This document shows positions 31,627 to 39,137 of a stretch of DNA of 55,475 nucleotides, piece after piece. The stretch's first letter is position 1, and every line of letters starts with the position of its first letter. The DNA comes from Bacteroidales bacterium UBA2800 (GTDB lineage: Bacteria > Bacteroidota > Bacteroidia > Bacteroidales > Paludibacteraceae): the NCBI GenBank assembly GCA_002351925.1, contig DEHM01000023.1:41380-96854 (forward strand), given 5' to 3'. Made by a program: the position numbers and the translations under genes. Under the pieces are notes generated by a model. That model ran no database searches and was not told where the DNA came from. It was given only the letters and a program-made list of their open reading frames with translations.

Positions 31627-33333
31627 GAGTTTGATGTCCTGCGCATTCATCTGCAGGGTGGTGTGGCCATGGAACGTGTTCTCCTCCAGATAGAAGCATA
31701 TGTCTACGCTCCGCCCGTTCTGTAGGTGGTTGGCTTTGTCGCCCTGTCCGAAGGCGATACCGTCCATGGCTGCGATACGGTCGGTCAGGTCCAGATGCAG
31801 ATGGCGTCCGTCGCTCACCGCACGGGTGTTACGGTTGTTGATCAGGTGGCGCGCCATGAAGAGCGGACGCTCGTTGCCCGGACCGAACGGTTCGAGGCAC
31901 TGCAGTATCTTGTACATCTTCCAGTTCATGTCGCTCAGCTCCACTTCCGCCTCTATGTCGAGTGTCGGCCGTTGCTGCTCGGGGGTGATATGGGCGGCTA
32001 CGTATTCCTCAAAACGACGTCGGAACTCCGGTAGGTCACGCCGATGCATGCTGAGGCCGGCCGCGAACTTATGTCCGCCGAAGTTGGTGAGCAGGTCGCG
32101 ACAGGAGTCGATGGCGGTATAGATGTCGAAGTCGCTTACCGAGCGGGCACTGCCGCTGATGATATCGTCTTCGCCTGCCGTCAGCACGATGGTCGGACGG
32201 TAATAAGTCTCGGTGAGTCGGCTGGCGGCGATGCCCACCACTCCCTTGTGCCAGTCGGGCGAGAAGACCACCGTCGTATGCTTGCGGTCGTTCTCCGGAT
32301 CGGCTTCCAGTTGTGCGAGGGCCTCATCGGTCGTACGGCTGTCGTAGTCGCGGCGGTCCTGGTTATAGCTGTTGATGTCTTGTGCAAAACGCGTGGCCTC
32401 TTCCTCGTCGTCGGTGATGAGCAGCCTTACCGCCTCAGCACCGCTCTTCATGCGGCCGGAGGCATTGATACGCGGACCTATCTTATAGACCAGGTCGCTT
32501 ATCGTCACGGTCTTGCCATCGATGCCGGCCACCTGCATGATAGCGCGTATACCTACCGACGGATGGGCGTTCAGCGCACGCAGGCCATAGAACGACAGCA
32601 CGCGGTTCTCGCCCGTGACGGGCACCACGTCGCAGGCTATCGACAACGCCAACATCGGTAGCAGCGTGTATATCTCCTTGCTGTCGATGCCGCGGCGCTG
32701 GGCATAGGCTTGCACCAGTTTGAATCCTACGCCGCACCCGCTCAGTTCTTTATAGGGATACGGACAGTCCTGCCGCTTCATGTTGAGCACCGCTACCGCC
32801 CGCGGTATCTCCGCGCCGGGCGTGTGATGGTCGCATATGATGAAGTCGATATGTCGCTCGTTGGCGTAGTCCACTTTGTCCACGGCCTTGATGCCGCAGT
32901 CCAGTGCGATGATCAGGCTGCAGCCCTCGCGCTGCGCCGTGTCGATACCTTCGAACGAGATACCGTAGCCCTCGCGGTAACGGTCGGGTATGTAGTAGAT
33001 GAGGTTGTCGGTCTGGGTGCGCAGGAACGAGTACATCAGTGCTACGGCCGTCGTGCCGTCTACGTCGTAGTCGCCATACACCATGATACGCTCATGGCGG
33101 TCGATAGCTTCACACAGACGGTCAACAGCAGCGCCCATGTCGCGCATCAGGAACGGGTCGTGCAGACTCTCCAGCGACGGACGTATATACGCCCGTGCTT
33201 CGGCGGCGGTACGCAGACCGCGTCCGGCCAGTATACGACCGGCCAGCGGACTGATATCCAGTTCCTCGCTCAAGCGCGCGGCAGCCTCTTGCTCCTCCGC
33301 ACTCGGTTGACGTATGTTCCAGTTAATATCCAA
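31615..33333 (-). CDS. recJ: Single-stranded-DNA-specific exonuclease
   Basis: A 572-aa RecJ, a 5'-3' ssDNA exonuclease used in recombination and mismatch repair. DHH-family motifs: YGDYDVDGTT near residue 83, DCGIKAVD, the ICDHHTPG motif, ASGRMKSG and the DHHA1 GGHKFAAGLSM. The C-terminal OB domain is complete. The final codons and the stop come from a heptanucleotide array, so the last few residues (LVES) are probably not ancestral. Confidence 0.95.
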   Translation of the reverse strand: MDINWNIRQPSAEEQEAAARLSEELDISPLAGRILAGRGLRTAAEARAYIRPSLESLHDPFLMRDMGAAVDRLCEAIDRHERIMVYGDYDVDGTTAVALMYSFLRTQTDNLIYYIPDRYREGYGISFEGIDTAQREGCSLIIALDCGIKAVDKVDYANERHIDFIICDHHTPGAEIPRAVAVLNMKRQDCPYPYKELSGCGVGFKLVQAYAQRRGIDSKEIYTLLPMLALSIACDVVPVTGENRVLSFYGLRALNAHPSVGIRAIMQVAGIDGKTVTISDLVYKIGPRINASGRMKSGAEAVRLLITDDEEEATRFAQDINSYNQDRRDYDSRTTDEALAQLEADPENDRKHTTVVFSPDWHKGVVGIAASRLTETYYRPTIVLTAGEDDIISGSARSVSDFDIYTAIDSCRDLLTNFGGHKFAAGLSMHRRDLPEFRRRFEEYVAAHITPEQQRPTLDIEAEVELSDMNWKMYKILQCLEPFGPGNERPLFMARHLINNRNTRAVSDGRHLHLDLTDRIAAMDGIAFGQGDKANHLQNGRSVDICFYLEENTFHGHTTLQMNAQDIKLVES

Positions 33334-33342
33334 TATCCGTAA

Positions 33343-34149
33343 TTATTCCTTCGTACATTGTACATTGTCCCTTTGTACATGTATCTCATATTCGTCTCCC
33401 TCTTGCCATTGCGGCAGCACTTCCCGGAAATGACGTAGTTTCTCTATCGACAGGTCCACGATACGGGTGGCTTGTTCGTAGTCCTCAAACCCTGCCACAT
33501 CTTTCAGCCAGGTGTCGTAGGCTACCGAGTGACCCACATAGTCCATCTGCAGTCCGTCTGTGCCTACCATGTTCACCCCTATGCCGTAGCAGTGGTTCTC
33601 GGCGGCTCGGGCCGGCAGCAGGGCGTCCCAGTACTGGATACGCAGCGTAGGCCAGCAGGCTACTACAATCAGGATGTCGTACATGTTCTGTTTGTCCTGG
33701 CGCAGCCATACGGGGAAGCGCAGGTCATAGCATACAGCCAGGCGAATCTTCACGCCGCGGTACTCAAATATCGGTCGGGTCTGACCGGCTACGAAATATT
33801 CCGCTTCGCCTCCGCTGGCATACAGGTGGTGCTTGTCGTAGTACTGCGGTTGGTCGTTCGGCCGGAACATAAACCCGCGGTTGTGCAGTCCGTCCTGTTC
33901 GCGTATGATGAGGCTGCCTACTATCGCCATTTCATATCGGTCGGCCATGTCCTGCAGCGCCTGACAGGTAGGTCCGCCCCAGGGTTCCGCCAGGTCAGGC
34001 CTGTCGGTACAGAATCCTGTACTGAACATCTCCGGCACCACAGCCATGTCGGCCTGTCCGGCTATGGCCCGTAGCCGCTCGTCCAGCAGGCCTACGTTAG
34101 CCTGCGGATTGGCCCACTCGATAGGATATTGTAGTAGCGCAATCTTCAC
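33343..34149 (-). CDS. Nitrilase-superfamily amidohydrolase (omega-amidase-like)
   Basis: A 268-aa carbon-nitrogen hydrolase. The catalytic triad is visible: Glu in VVPEMFSTGF, Lys in YYDKHHLY and Cys in LAVCYDLRFPVW. The YYDKHHLYASGGEAEYF and ACWPTLRIQYWDALLPARAAEN segments match the omega-amidase/YafV subgroup, which hydrolyses alpha-keto acid amides in methionine and glutamine salvage. The last residues (DNVQCTKE) are encoded by a GTACATT-type repeat. Confidence 0.9.
   Translation of the reverse strand: MKIALLQYPIEWANPQANVGLLDERLRAIAGQADMAVVPEMFSTGFCTDRPDLAEPWGGPTCQALQDMADRYEMAIVGSLIIREQDGLHNRGFMFRPNDQPQYYDKHHLYASGGEAEYFVAGQTRPIFEYRGVKIRLAVCYDLRFPVWLRQDKQNMYDILIVVACWPTLRIQYWDALLPARAAENHCYGIGVNMVGTDGLQMDYVGHSVAYDTWLKDVAGFEDYEQATRIVDLSIEKLRHFREVLPQWQEGDEYEIHVQRDNVQCTKE
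33353..33380 (+). repeat. Heptanucleotide array (GTACATT) at the nitrilase 3' end
   Basis: GTACATT, GTACATT, GTCCCTTT and GTACATG in sequence, period 7 with one extra base in unit 3. It encodes the last amino acids of the amidohydrolase, ten bases from the recJ start. Confidence 0.65.
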
Positions 34150-34177
34150 CTCTAACCACTAACCTCTAACCTATTTC
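34150..34177 (+). repeat. Heptanucleotide array (CTCTAAC) in the floA-nitrilase gap
   Basis: CTCTAAC, CACTAAC, CTCTAAC, then CTATTTC. Three heptads occupy exactly the 21 bp between the nitrilase start and the floA stop codon. Confidence 0.85.
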
Positions 34178-35148
34178 TTCCCCTTCTTCTCTCCGGTGGC
34201 GGCGATGTTCTCGCGCATGGTGGTGTCAGCCTGGATATTCTGCATCTTGTAGTAGTCCATGATACCCAGGTTGCCGTTGCGGAACGCTTCGGCCATGGCT
34301 TGCGGCACCAGTGCTTCGGCCTCGATGACCTTGGCGCGTGCCTCTTGGGCCTTGGCCTTCATCTCCTGCTCTTGGGCGATAGCCATCGCACGACGCTCCT
34401 CGGCTTTGGCCTGGGCGATGTTCTTGTCGGCTTCGGCCTGATCCATCTGCAGTTGGGCACCTATGTTCTTACCTACGTCGATATCGGCGATGTCGATAGA
34501 GAGGATCTCAAAGGCTGTACCGTCGTCCAGTCCTTTGCTCAGCACCAGTTTACTGATGCTGTCGGGGTTCTCCAGTACCTGCTTGTGGCTCTCGGCGCTA
34601 CCGATAGAGCTGACGATACCTTCACCTACGCGCGCAAGGACGGTGTCTTCGCCGGCACCTCCTACCAACTGACGTATATTAGCGCGTACGGTCACGCGCG
34701 CCTTCGCGATAAGCTGAATACCGTCTTTGGCCACTGCCGTCACCGGCGGCGTGTCAATCACCTTGGGGTTCACACTCATCTGCACGGCTTCAAACACGTC
34801 ACGACCGGCCAGGTCGATAGCAGTAGCCATCTGGAACGGCAGGTCGATACCCGCCTTGCTGGCGCTGACCAGTGCGTGGACGACGCGCTCTATATGACCG
34901 CCGGCCAGGTAGTGCGCCTCCAGACCGTCACGTTTCACGTCCTGCAGACCCGCCTTGTGCGCCTCTATCATACAGTTGACGATCTTGGTGGGCGGCACCT
35001 TACGGATACGCATCAGGAAGAGCTGAACCAGACTGATATGTACGCCGCTCACTACTGCGTTGATCCACAGCATGAAGGGTACATAGTAGAAGAAAATACT
35101 CAGTGCGACCGCGATGATCGCTACCAATACAAGGGTGATTGCATCCAT
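34171..35148 (-). CDS. floA: Flotillin-like protein FloA
   Basis: A 325-aa flotillin-like (YqfA/UPF0365) protein, which forms membrane microdomains. An N-terminal hairpin-like membrane segment (residues 4-24) is followed by a PHB-like domain with MIEAHKAGLQDVKRDGLEAHYLAGG, then an Ala/Glu/Lys-rich coiled coil (QMDQAEADKNIAQAKAEERR) and the C-terminal DYYKMQNIQADTTMRENIA. It is paired with nfeD 13 bp upstream, as in most FloA loci. Confidence 0.93.
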   Translation of the reverse strand: MDAITLVLVAIIAVALSIFFYYVPFMLWINAVVSGVHISLVQLFLMRIRKVPPTKIVNCMIEAHKAGLQDVKRDGLEAHYLAGGHIERVVHALVSASKAGIDLPFQMATAIDLAGRDVFEAVQMSVNPKVIDTPPVTAVAKDGIQLIAKARVTVRANIRQLVGGAGEDTVLARVGEGIVSSIGSAESHKQVLENPDSISKLVLSKGLDDGTAFEILSIDIADIDVGKNIGAQLQMDQAEADKNIAQAKAEERRAMAIAQEQEMKAKAQEARAKVIEAEALVPQAMAEAFRNGNLGIMDYYKMQNIQADTTMRENIAATGEKKGKK

Positions 35149-35161
35149 AGTCTATTGTGAT

Positions 35162-35521
35162 TTATTTGTTAGCTTGTTCTTCGGCCGCCGGTTTCGACGC
35201 AGCCTTTTTCTTTGCCTCTTTGTCTTTCAGGCGGTTGTCCGCCAGGTCCACATGACCGTCAATCTGCGTGTCCAGCGCCATGCGGTCGAGCGCCTTGCTG
35301 CGCAGGAAACCCCAGATAGCCAGGGCCGACACTACAACACATGCGCCCAGCGTGATATAGCCGGCTGTCGGACTGATATGCAGGTAGGCCAGCGCTACTG
35401 CACCCGCCAGGCTGAGAAAACCACTCACACCCGCGATGCCGAAACCCGGCAAAAGGAACATCTCCAATAATAGTAGCGCGACGCCCGCGAGCACTAATAA
35501 TACGACTAAAACGGTATTCAT
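35162..35521 (-). CDS. NfeD family membrane protein
   Basis: About 119 aa from the ATG at 35521 (MNTVLVVLLVLAGVALLLLE), preceded by AAAGGA. Three or four helices up to residue 75 are followed by a short, lysine-rich tail; the usual C-terminal OB domain of NfeD is largely missing, so this is a short form. NfeD proteins cooperate with flotillins. The frame is open upstream, but the sequence there is promoter DNA. Confidence 0.85.
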   Translation of the reverse strand: MNTVLVVLLVLAGVALLLLEMFLLPGFGIAGVSGFLSLAGAVALAYLHISPTAGYITLGACVVVSALAIWGFLRSKALDRMALDTQIDGHVDLADNRLKDKEAKKKAASKPAAEEQANK

Positions 35522-35569
35522 GCAAGTCCTTTCTGTAAAAAAATCAAAATAATTTTTCCAATTCGGCTG

Positions 35570-35600
35570 CAAAGATACTAAATATCTTTGATATGTGCAA
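35570..35600 (-). promoter_or_regulatory. Promoter of nfeD-floA
   Basis: Minus strand TTGC at 35600 and TATCTTTG at 35577 to 35570, 49 nt before the ATG at 35521. The topA promoter lies 16 bp away on the other strand, so the two are divergent. Confidence 0.85.
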
Positions 35601-35615
35601 GTAAAAAAAAATAAT

Positions 35616-35646
35616 TTGCACAAATAAATTAAATATGCTACTTTTG
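35616..35646 (+). promoter_or_regulatory. Promoter of topA
   Basis: TTGC at 35616 and TACTTTTG at 35639-35646, 40 nt upstream of the topA ATG. Confidence 0.85.
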
Positions 35647-35685
35647 CAGCCGATTTTTTGGAGTTGTCACTTCTTATTATAGATT

Positions 35686-38001
35686 ATGAGCAAAAATTTG
35701 GTTATAGTAGAGTCTCCGGCCAAGGCCAAGACGATTGAGAAGTTTCTGGGCAACGACTACCACGTGTTGAGCAGTCAGGGCCATGTACGCGATATCGAAC
35801 CGCTGGGCAAGAACTCCATGGGTATCGATTTCGAGCACAACTACCAGCCTAACTACGTCATCGATGCGCACAAGGAGGCGCTTATCAGTCAGTTGCGTAC
35901 CGAGGCCCGCAAGGCCGACACCGTCTGGCTGGCTTCCGATGAGGACCGCGAGGGAGAAGCTATTGCCTGGCATCTGAAGGATGTGCTGGGGCTGAAGGAC
36001 GAACATACCAAGCGTATCGTCTTCCACGAGATCACCAAGACCGCTATCCAGGAGGCTATCCAGCATCCGCGTGATATCGACTATAACCTGGTCAATGCCC
36101 AGCAGGCCCGCCGCGTGCTGGACCGTATCGTGGGTTACGAACTGTCGCCTATCCTCTGGCGTAAGGTGACGACGGGTCTGTCGGCCGGTCGTGTGCAGTC
36201 GGTAGCGGTGCGACTGATCGTCGAGAAAGAGCGTGAGGTAGAAGCCTTCCGCACCAGCTCCCAATATCGTATTTATGCCGATTTCATCGGAAAAAATCCC
36301 GGTGACGCTTCGGTGCTGCGCTGTGAGCTGAACCATCGTTTTGGTCATAAGGGCGATGCGGCTGCGTTCCTGGAGACGCTACCCCGTGCACTCTTCGTGG
36401 TGCGCGACGTGCAACGCCGTCCTACGCGCCATATGCCCGCTCCGCCGTTCACCACTTCCACGCTCCAGCAGGAGGCCGCGCGTAAACTTAAGTTTACGGT
36501 CAGCAAAACCATGCGTCTGGCGCAGTCGCTCTACGAGAGCGGACGTATCACCTATATGCGTACCGACTCGGTCAACCTCTCGTCGCTGGCCCTGGCTACC
36601 TGCAAGCAGGAGATAGAGTCGCTCTACGGCGAACGCTACGTCCACACCCGCCAGTTCCATACCAAGGCCAAGGGGGCACAAGAGGCCCACGAGGCCATCC
36701 GTCCTACCTATATGAACGTACATACGGCGGGCGAGAACAAAGATGAGCAGCGGCTCTACGAACTGATCTGGAAGCGTACGCTGGCCAGTCAGATGAGCGA
36801 GGCGGAGAGCGAGAAGACCACGTTGGAAGTGGGGGTGTCCAACAGCAAATATACCTTCTCCGCTGTCGGTGAAATCGTCACTTTCGACGGTTTTACGCGT
36901 GTCTACGTCCAGTCGACCGACGAGGGCGAAGAGGAGCTGCGTCGACTGCCCGCGATGGCGGTGCGCGAGCAACTGAAGCTGCAGGAGGCACAGGCTATCC
37001 AGACCTACAACAAACCGCCCTTCCGCTACAACGAGGCAACACTCGTCAAGCGTATGGAGGAACTGGGTATAGGCCGTCCTTCTACCTATGCCACTATCAT
37101 CGAGACGATACAGAAAGTGCACTACGTGGAGAAAGGCTCTATCGCCGGTAGCAAACGCGACGTGGCGGTACTCACGTTGCGCAACGGACAGGTGACGGAG
37201 AAACAGAAGAGCGAGCTGTACGGCAGCGACAGCCAACGACTGTTGCCTACCGACCTCGGCCGTATCACCAACGACTTCCTCGTCGACCATTTCCCCTCTA
37301 TCCTCAGCTACGACTTCACGGCCCACTCCGAAGAGCAGTTCGACGATATAGCCGAAGGCAAAGCCGATTGGGTAAAGACGGTGGACACGTTCTACAAGAC
37401 CTTCAAACCGCTACTTTCTTCGATTCCATCGGGAAAAATCGCCGGTCGTGAACTCGGTACAGATCCCGAGACCGGATTGCCGGTAATCGCTAAGATCAGC
37501 AAGATTGGTGCGTGCGTCCAGCTGGGCGATGCGGCGAAGGACAAACCGCGTTTCGTCAGCCTCAAGAAAGGACAGTCTATCTTTACTATCACCCTCAAGG
37601 AGGCACTCGAGCTCTTCAAGACCTCGCTGCCGCTCACGCTCGGTGAACACGAGGGCAAAGAGGTGGTCATCGGCGAAGGCAAATACGGTCCGTATGTACG
37701 CTACGCGGGTGCGTTCGTTAGTATACCGCGCGGTACCGACCCGCTGTCCATCACCATGGAGCAGGCCTTGGCGCTGGTGCGCGAACACCAGGAGGCGAAC
37801 ACGCCGCTCCATACCTGGGGTAAGATTCAGGTGCTCAAGGGACGGTACGGCTATTATATCCACACACCCGAAGGCAATTACCAGTTGCCCAAGGACGTGG
37901 AGGCAGAGAAACTGACCGAAGCGGAAACGAAGCAAATAGTGGCGAACGGCACGCCCCTTTCGGCGGCAAAACGCTCTTTCCGCAAAAAAAATGCAAAATA
38001 A
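35686..38001 (+). CDS. topA: DNA topoisomerase I
   Basis: A 771-aa type IA topoisomerase. Toprim: VIVESPAKAKTIEKFLG at the N-terminus and ASDEDREGEAIAWHL; catalytic Tyr in GRITYMRTDSV near residue 287; the EAHEAIRPT and GIGRPSTYA blocks follow. In place of C-terminal zinc fingers it has TopA C-terminal repeat domains (GPYVRYAGAFVSIP and GRYGYYIHTPEGNYQLP), the usual form in Bacteroidota. Its stop is followed closely by the tRNA-Pro promoter. Confidence 0.96.
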   Translation: MSKNLVIVESPAKAKTIEKFLGNDYHVLSSQGHVRDIEPLGKNSMGIDFEHNYQPNYVIDAHKEALISQLRTEARKADTVWLASDEDREGEAIAWHLKDVLGLKDEHTKRIVFHEITKTAIQEAIQHPRDIDYNLVNAQQARRVLDRIVGYELSPILWRKVTTGLSAGRVQSVAVRLIVEKEREVEAFRTSSQYRIYADFIGKNPGDASVLRCELNHRFGHKGDAAAFLETLPRALFVVRDVQRRPTRHMPAPPFTTSTLQQEAARKLKFTVSKTMRLAQSLYESGRITYMRTDSVNLSSLALATCKQEIESLYGERYVHTRQFHTKAKGAQEAHEAIRPTYMNVHTAGENKDEQRLYELIWKRTLASQMSEAESEKTTLEVGVSNSKYTFSAVGEIVTFDGFTRVYVQSTDEGEEELRRLPAMAVREQLKLQEAQAIQTYNKPPFRYNEATLVKRMEELGIGRPSTYATIIETIQKVHYVEKGSIAGSKRDVAVLTLRNGQVTEKQKSELYGSDSQRLLPTDLGRITNDFLVDHFPSILSYDFTAHSEEQFDDIAEGKADWVKTVDTFYKTFKPLLSSIPSGKIAGRELGTDPETGLPVIAKISKIGACVQLGDAAKDKPRFVSLKKGQSIFTITLKEALELFKTSLPLTLGEHEGKEVVIGEGKYGPYVRYAGAFVSIPRGTDPLSITMEQALALVREHQEANTPLHTWGKIQVLKGRYGYYIHTPEGNYQLPKDVEAEKLTEAETKQIVANGTPLSAAKRSFRKKNAK

Positions 38002-38013
38002 TTGCCTAAAAAT

Positions 38014-38044
38014 TTGGTCATGTCAAAAAAAAGCAGTACTTTTG
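38014..38044 (+). promoter_or_regulatory. Promoter upstream of tRNA-Pro
   Basis: TTG at 38014 and TACTTTTG at 38037-38044. At least 37 bp here are identical to the tRNA-Met promoter. The expected start site is about 150 nt before tRNA-Pro, an unusually long leader for a tRNA gene. Confidence 0.8.
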
Positions 38045-38199
38045 TCGTCGATTTCGGCTCATCTAAGTGGATTGGCCTTGCCAATCGAGGTGAATCGCGA
38101 AATCTCCTCTCCGATTAAAACATCGCTCCGCTAGCGTTTTAATCGGTTTGAAAACGAGAACTATCGAGGGACTCCGAGTTTTTTCGGATCCCGAAAAAA
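38045..38199 (+). other. Structured leader before tRNA-Pro with three hairpins
   Basis: Three perfect inverted repeats: GATTGGC-ctt-GCCAATC (38070-38086), an 11-bp stem CCGATTAAAAC / GTTTTAATCGG (38111-38146) with 14-nt loop, and a 10-bp stem GTTTTTTCGG / CCGAAAAAAC (38178-38200) with a 3-nt loop whose last base is C1 of the tRNA. No ORF. It may be a processed leader, a small RNA, or further repeat debris. Confidence 0.6.
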
Positions 38200-38275
38200 C
38201 GAGAAGTAGCGCAGTTGGTAGCGCACCACGTTCGGGACGTGGGGGTCGGGTGTTCGAGTCACCTCTTCTCGACCA
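38200..38275 (+). tRNA. tRNA-Pro (CGG anticodon), CCA encoded
   Basis: A 76-nt cloverleaf: acceptor CGAGAAG / CTTCTCG, D-stem GCGC/GCGC, anticodon stem CCACG/CGTGG with loop TTCGGGA (anticodon CGG), T-arm GGGTG/CACCT-like with loop TTCGAGT, discriminator A followed by an encoded CCA. C1-G72 is the Bacteroidota-typical tRNA-Pro end. Confidence 0.93.
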
Positions 38276-38310
38276 AACGGGAGAATCATCATCAGATGGT
38301 CCTCCCGTTT
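38275..38310 (+). terminator. Terminator of tRNA-Pro
   Basis: AAACGGGAG at 38275-38283 pairs with CTCCCGTTT at 38302-38310; a second short stem CATC/GATG forms inside the loop. The T-run is short (TTT). Confidence 0.7.
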
Positions 38311-38316
38311 GCTATA

Positions 38317-38353
38317 GGTGACTCTCACAACCCTCATCAGGCCCGAACGTGGT
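38317..38353 (-). pseudogene. Inverted decayed fragment of tRNA-Pro
   Basis: On the minus strand the sequence starts ACCACGTTCGGG, then diverges, then GGGT and ends GAGTCACC, in the same order as the 3' half of the intact tRNA-Pro, with a deletion near the T-stem. Together with the direct fragment starting at 38355 it forms a hairpin CCCGAAC-gtggta-GTTCGGG. Confidence 0.6.
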
Positions 38354-38354
38354 A

Positions 38355-38509
38355 GTTCGGGACGTGAAGGAGTGCCTCGGATGGCACTCCGAGCGCAGCG
38401 CCCAAGGACTACCCAGTCCGAGGAATGAGCGCAAGCATAGAATAAAAAGGTCGGGTGTTCTTAGCCCCTGCGGGGCACGATTATCGCCAGGGCGATTTAC
38501 GAGTCACCT
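38355..38509 (+). pseudogene. Direct decayed fragment of tRNA-Pro with two insertions
   Basis: Three blocks match the intact tRNA-Pro in order: GTTCGGGACGTG (38355-38366, anticodon arm), GGTCGGGTGTTC (38449-38460, variable loop and T-arm 5' side) and GAGTCACCT (38501-38509, T-arm 3' side). They are split by an 82-bp hairpin-rich insertion (with GGAGTGCC / GGCACTCC) and by a 40-bp insertion in the T-loop. The end overlaps the stop codon of the minus-strand gene at 38508. Confidence 0.75.
38461..38500 (+). repeat. 40-bp T-loop insert, copy 2
   Basis: Begins (C)TTA, ends ATTTA(C), with central ACGATTAT, hairpin 1 GCCCC-TGC-GGGGC and hairpin 2 ATCGC-CAGG-GCGAT. It matches copy 1 at 27734-27774 in position within the T-loop, length and shared blocks, while the hairpin stems differ in sequence. 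Confidence 0.75.
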
Positions 38510-39122
38510 AATCGAACATGACGCCGGGATTCATGTCTTGCGGGCTGTTCCAGTCGATGCCGTGACGGGCGAGTGCTGCTCTTTTCTCTGCCCAGTAGGC
38601 GAAGCAGAAGCCCATGCCACGTGGGCAGTCGGTCAGTCGTGCGTAAGCCTCGCGGTCGGCTTGGTCCACCACGTCCTCGTAGGCCCGCGTCCATTCCACG
38701 GGGTCGATACGCAGCATGCTGCCGGTCTGTATGTCTTCCCATCGTCCTTCGTCAGCCGCCTGTATATTGGCTTGCAGGCGGGCGATGTCGGCACGCAGTT
38801 CGTCTTTGACCTCGAAGGTCTGATGTTCCACTTCCTCACCATGCTCCACGATCTGCAGCGCCAGCTGTTTGAGCTGCAGCAACAGCCGCGGGTGCTCGTA
38901 CAGGCTGTCGGCGATGCCGGTGCAGGCTATATAGGCTTCGCCTAACATATGGTCGAACTGCGCGAGATGGGCGGCATAGACCAGTATCTCCCGGGCCATG
39001 TCGGCGATGGGGCTGGGGTCGGCTTGTTCTTGCAGGATCTGCTTGGCCTGTTGGCAGGCGTCCAGACAGTGTTGCGCATAGCGGTTAAGCGCTTGCTTGG
39101 TGGTTTCCAGATGGCTGTTCAT
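38508..39122 (-). CDS. Unknown cytosolic helical protein (204 aa)
   Basis: A 204-aa protein rich in Ala, Glu, Gln and Leu, predicted largely alpha-helical, with no signal peptide or membrane segment. It starts MNSHLETTKQALNRYAQHCL and ends WNSPQDMNPGVMFD; GMGFCFAYWAEKRAAL near the end is its most distinctive stretch. I do not recognise a family. It follows the DUF1963-like gene by 15 bp and probably shares its promoter. Its stop codon overlaps a decayed tRNA-Pro fragment, so its 3' boundary may have been reshaped. Confidence 0.75.
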   Translation of the reverse strand: MNSHLETTKQALNRYAQHCLDACQQAKQILQEQADPSPIADMAREILVYAAHLAQFDHMLGEAYIACTGIADSLYEHPRLLLQLKQLALQIVEHGEEVEHQTFEVKDELRADIARLQANIQAADEGRWEDIQTGSMLRIDPVEWTRAYEDVVDQADREAYARLTDCPRGMGFCFAYWAEKRAALARHGIDWNSPQDMNPGVMFD

Positions 39123-39137
39123 AGGGTCTAAGGGTGT

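Noticed and set aside
34150..34177. CTCTAAC array as a telomere-like sequence
   Set aside because: Only three units, and sister arrays have unrelated heptamers, so the resemblance is coincidental.
32044..35160. Plus-strand ORFs of 200-290 codons opposite recJ, the nitrilase and floA
   Set aside because: They are antisense shadows of conserved genes; base-composition bias keeps stops rare in these frames.
35522..35623. N-terminal extension of NfeD to 35623
   Set aside because: This stretch contains the nfeD promoter, and the ATG at 35521 has a good AAAGGA ribosome binding site.
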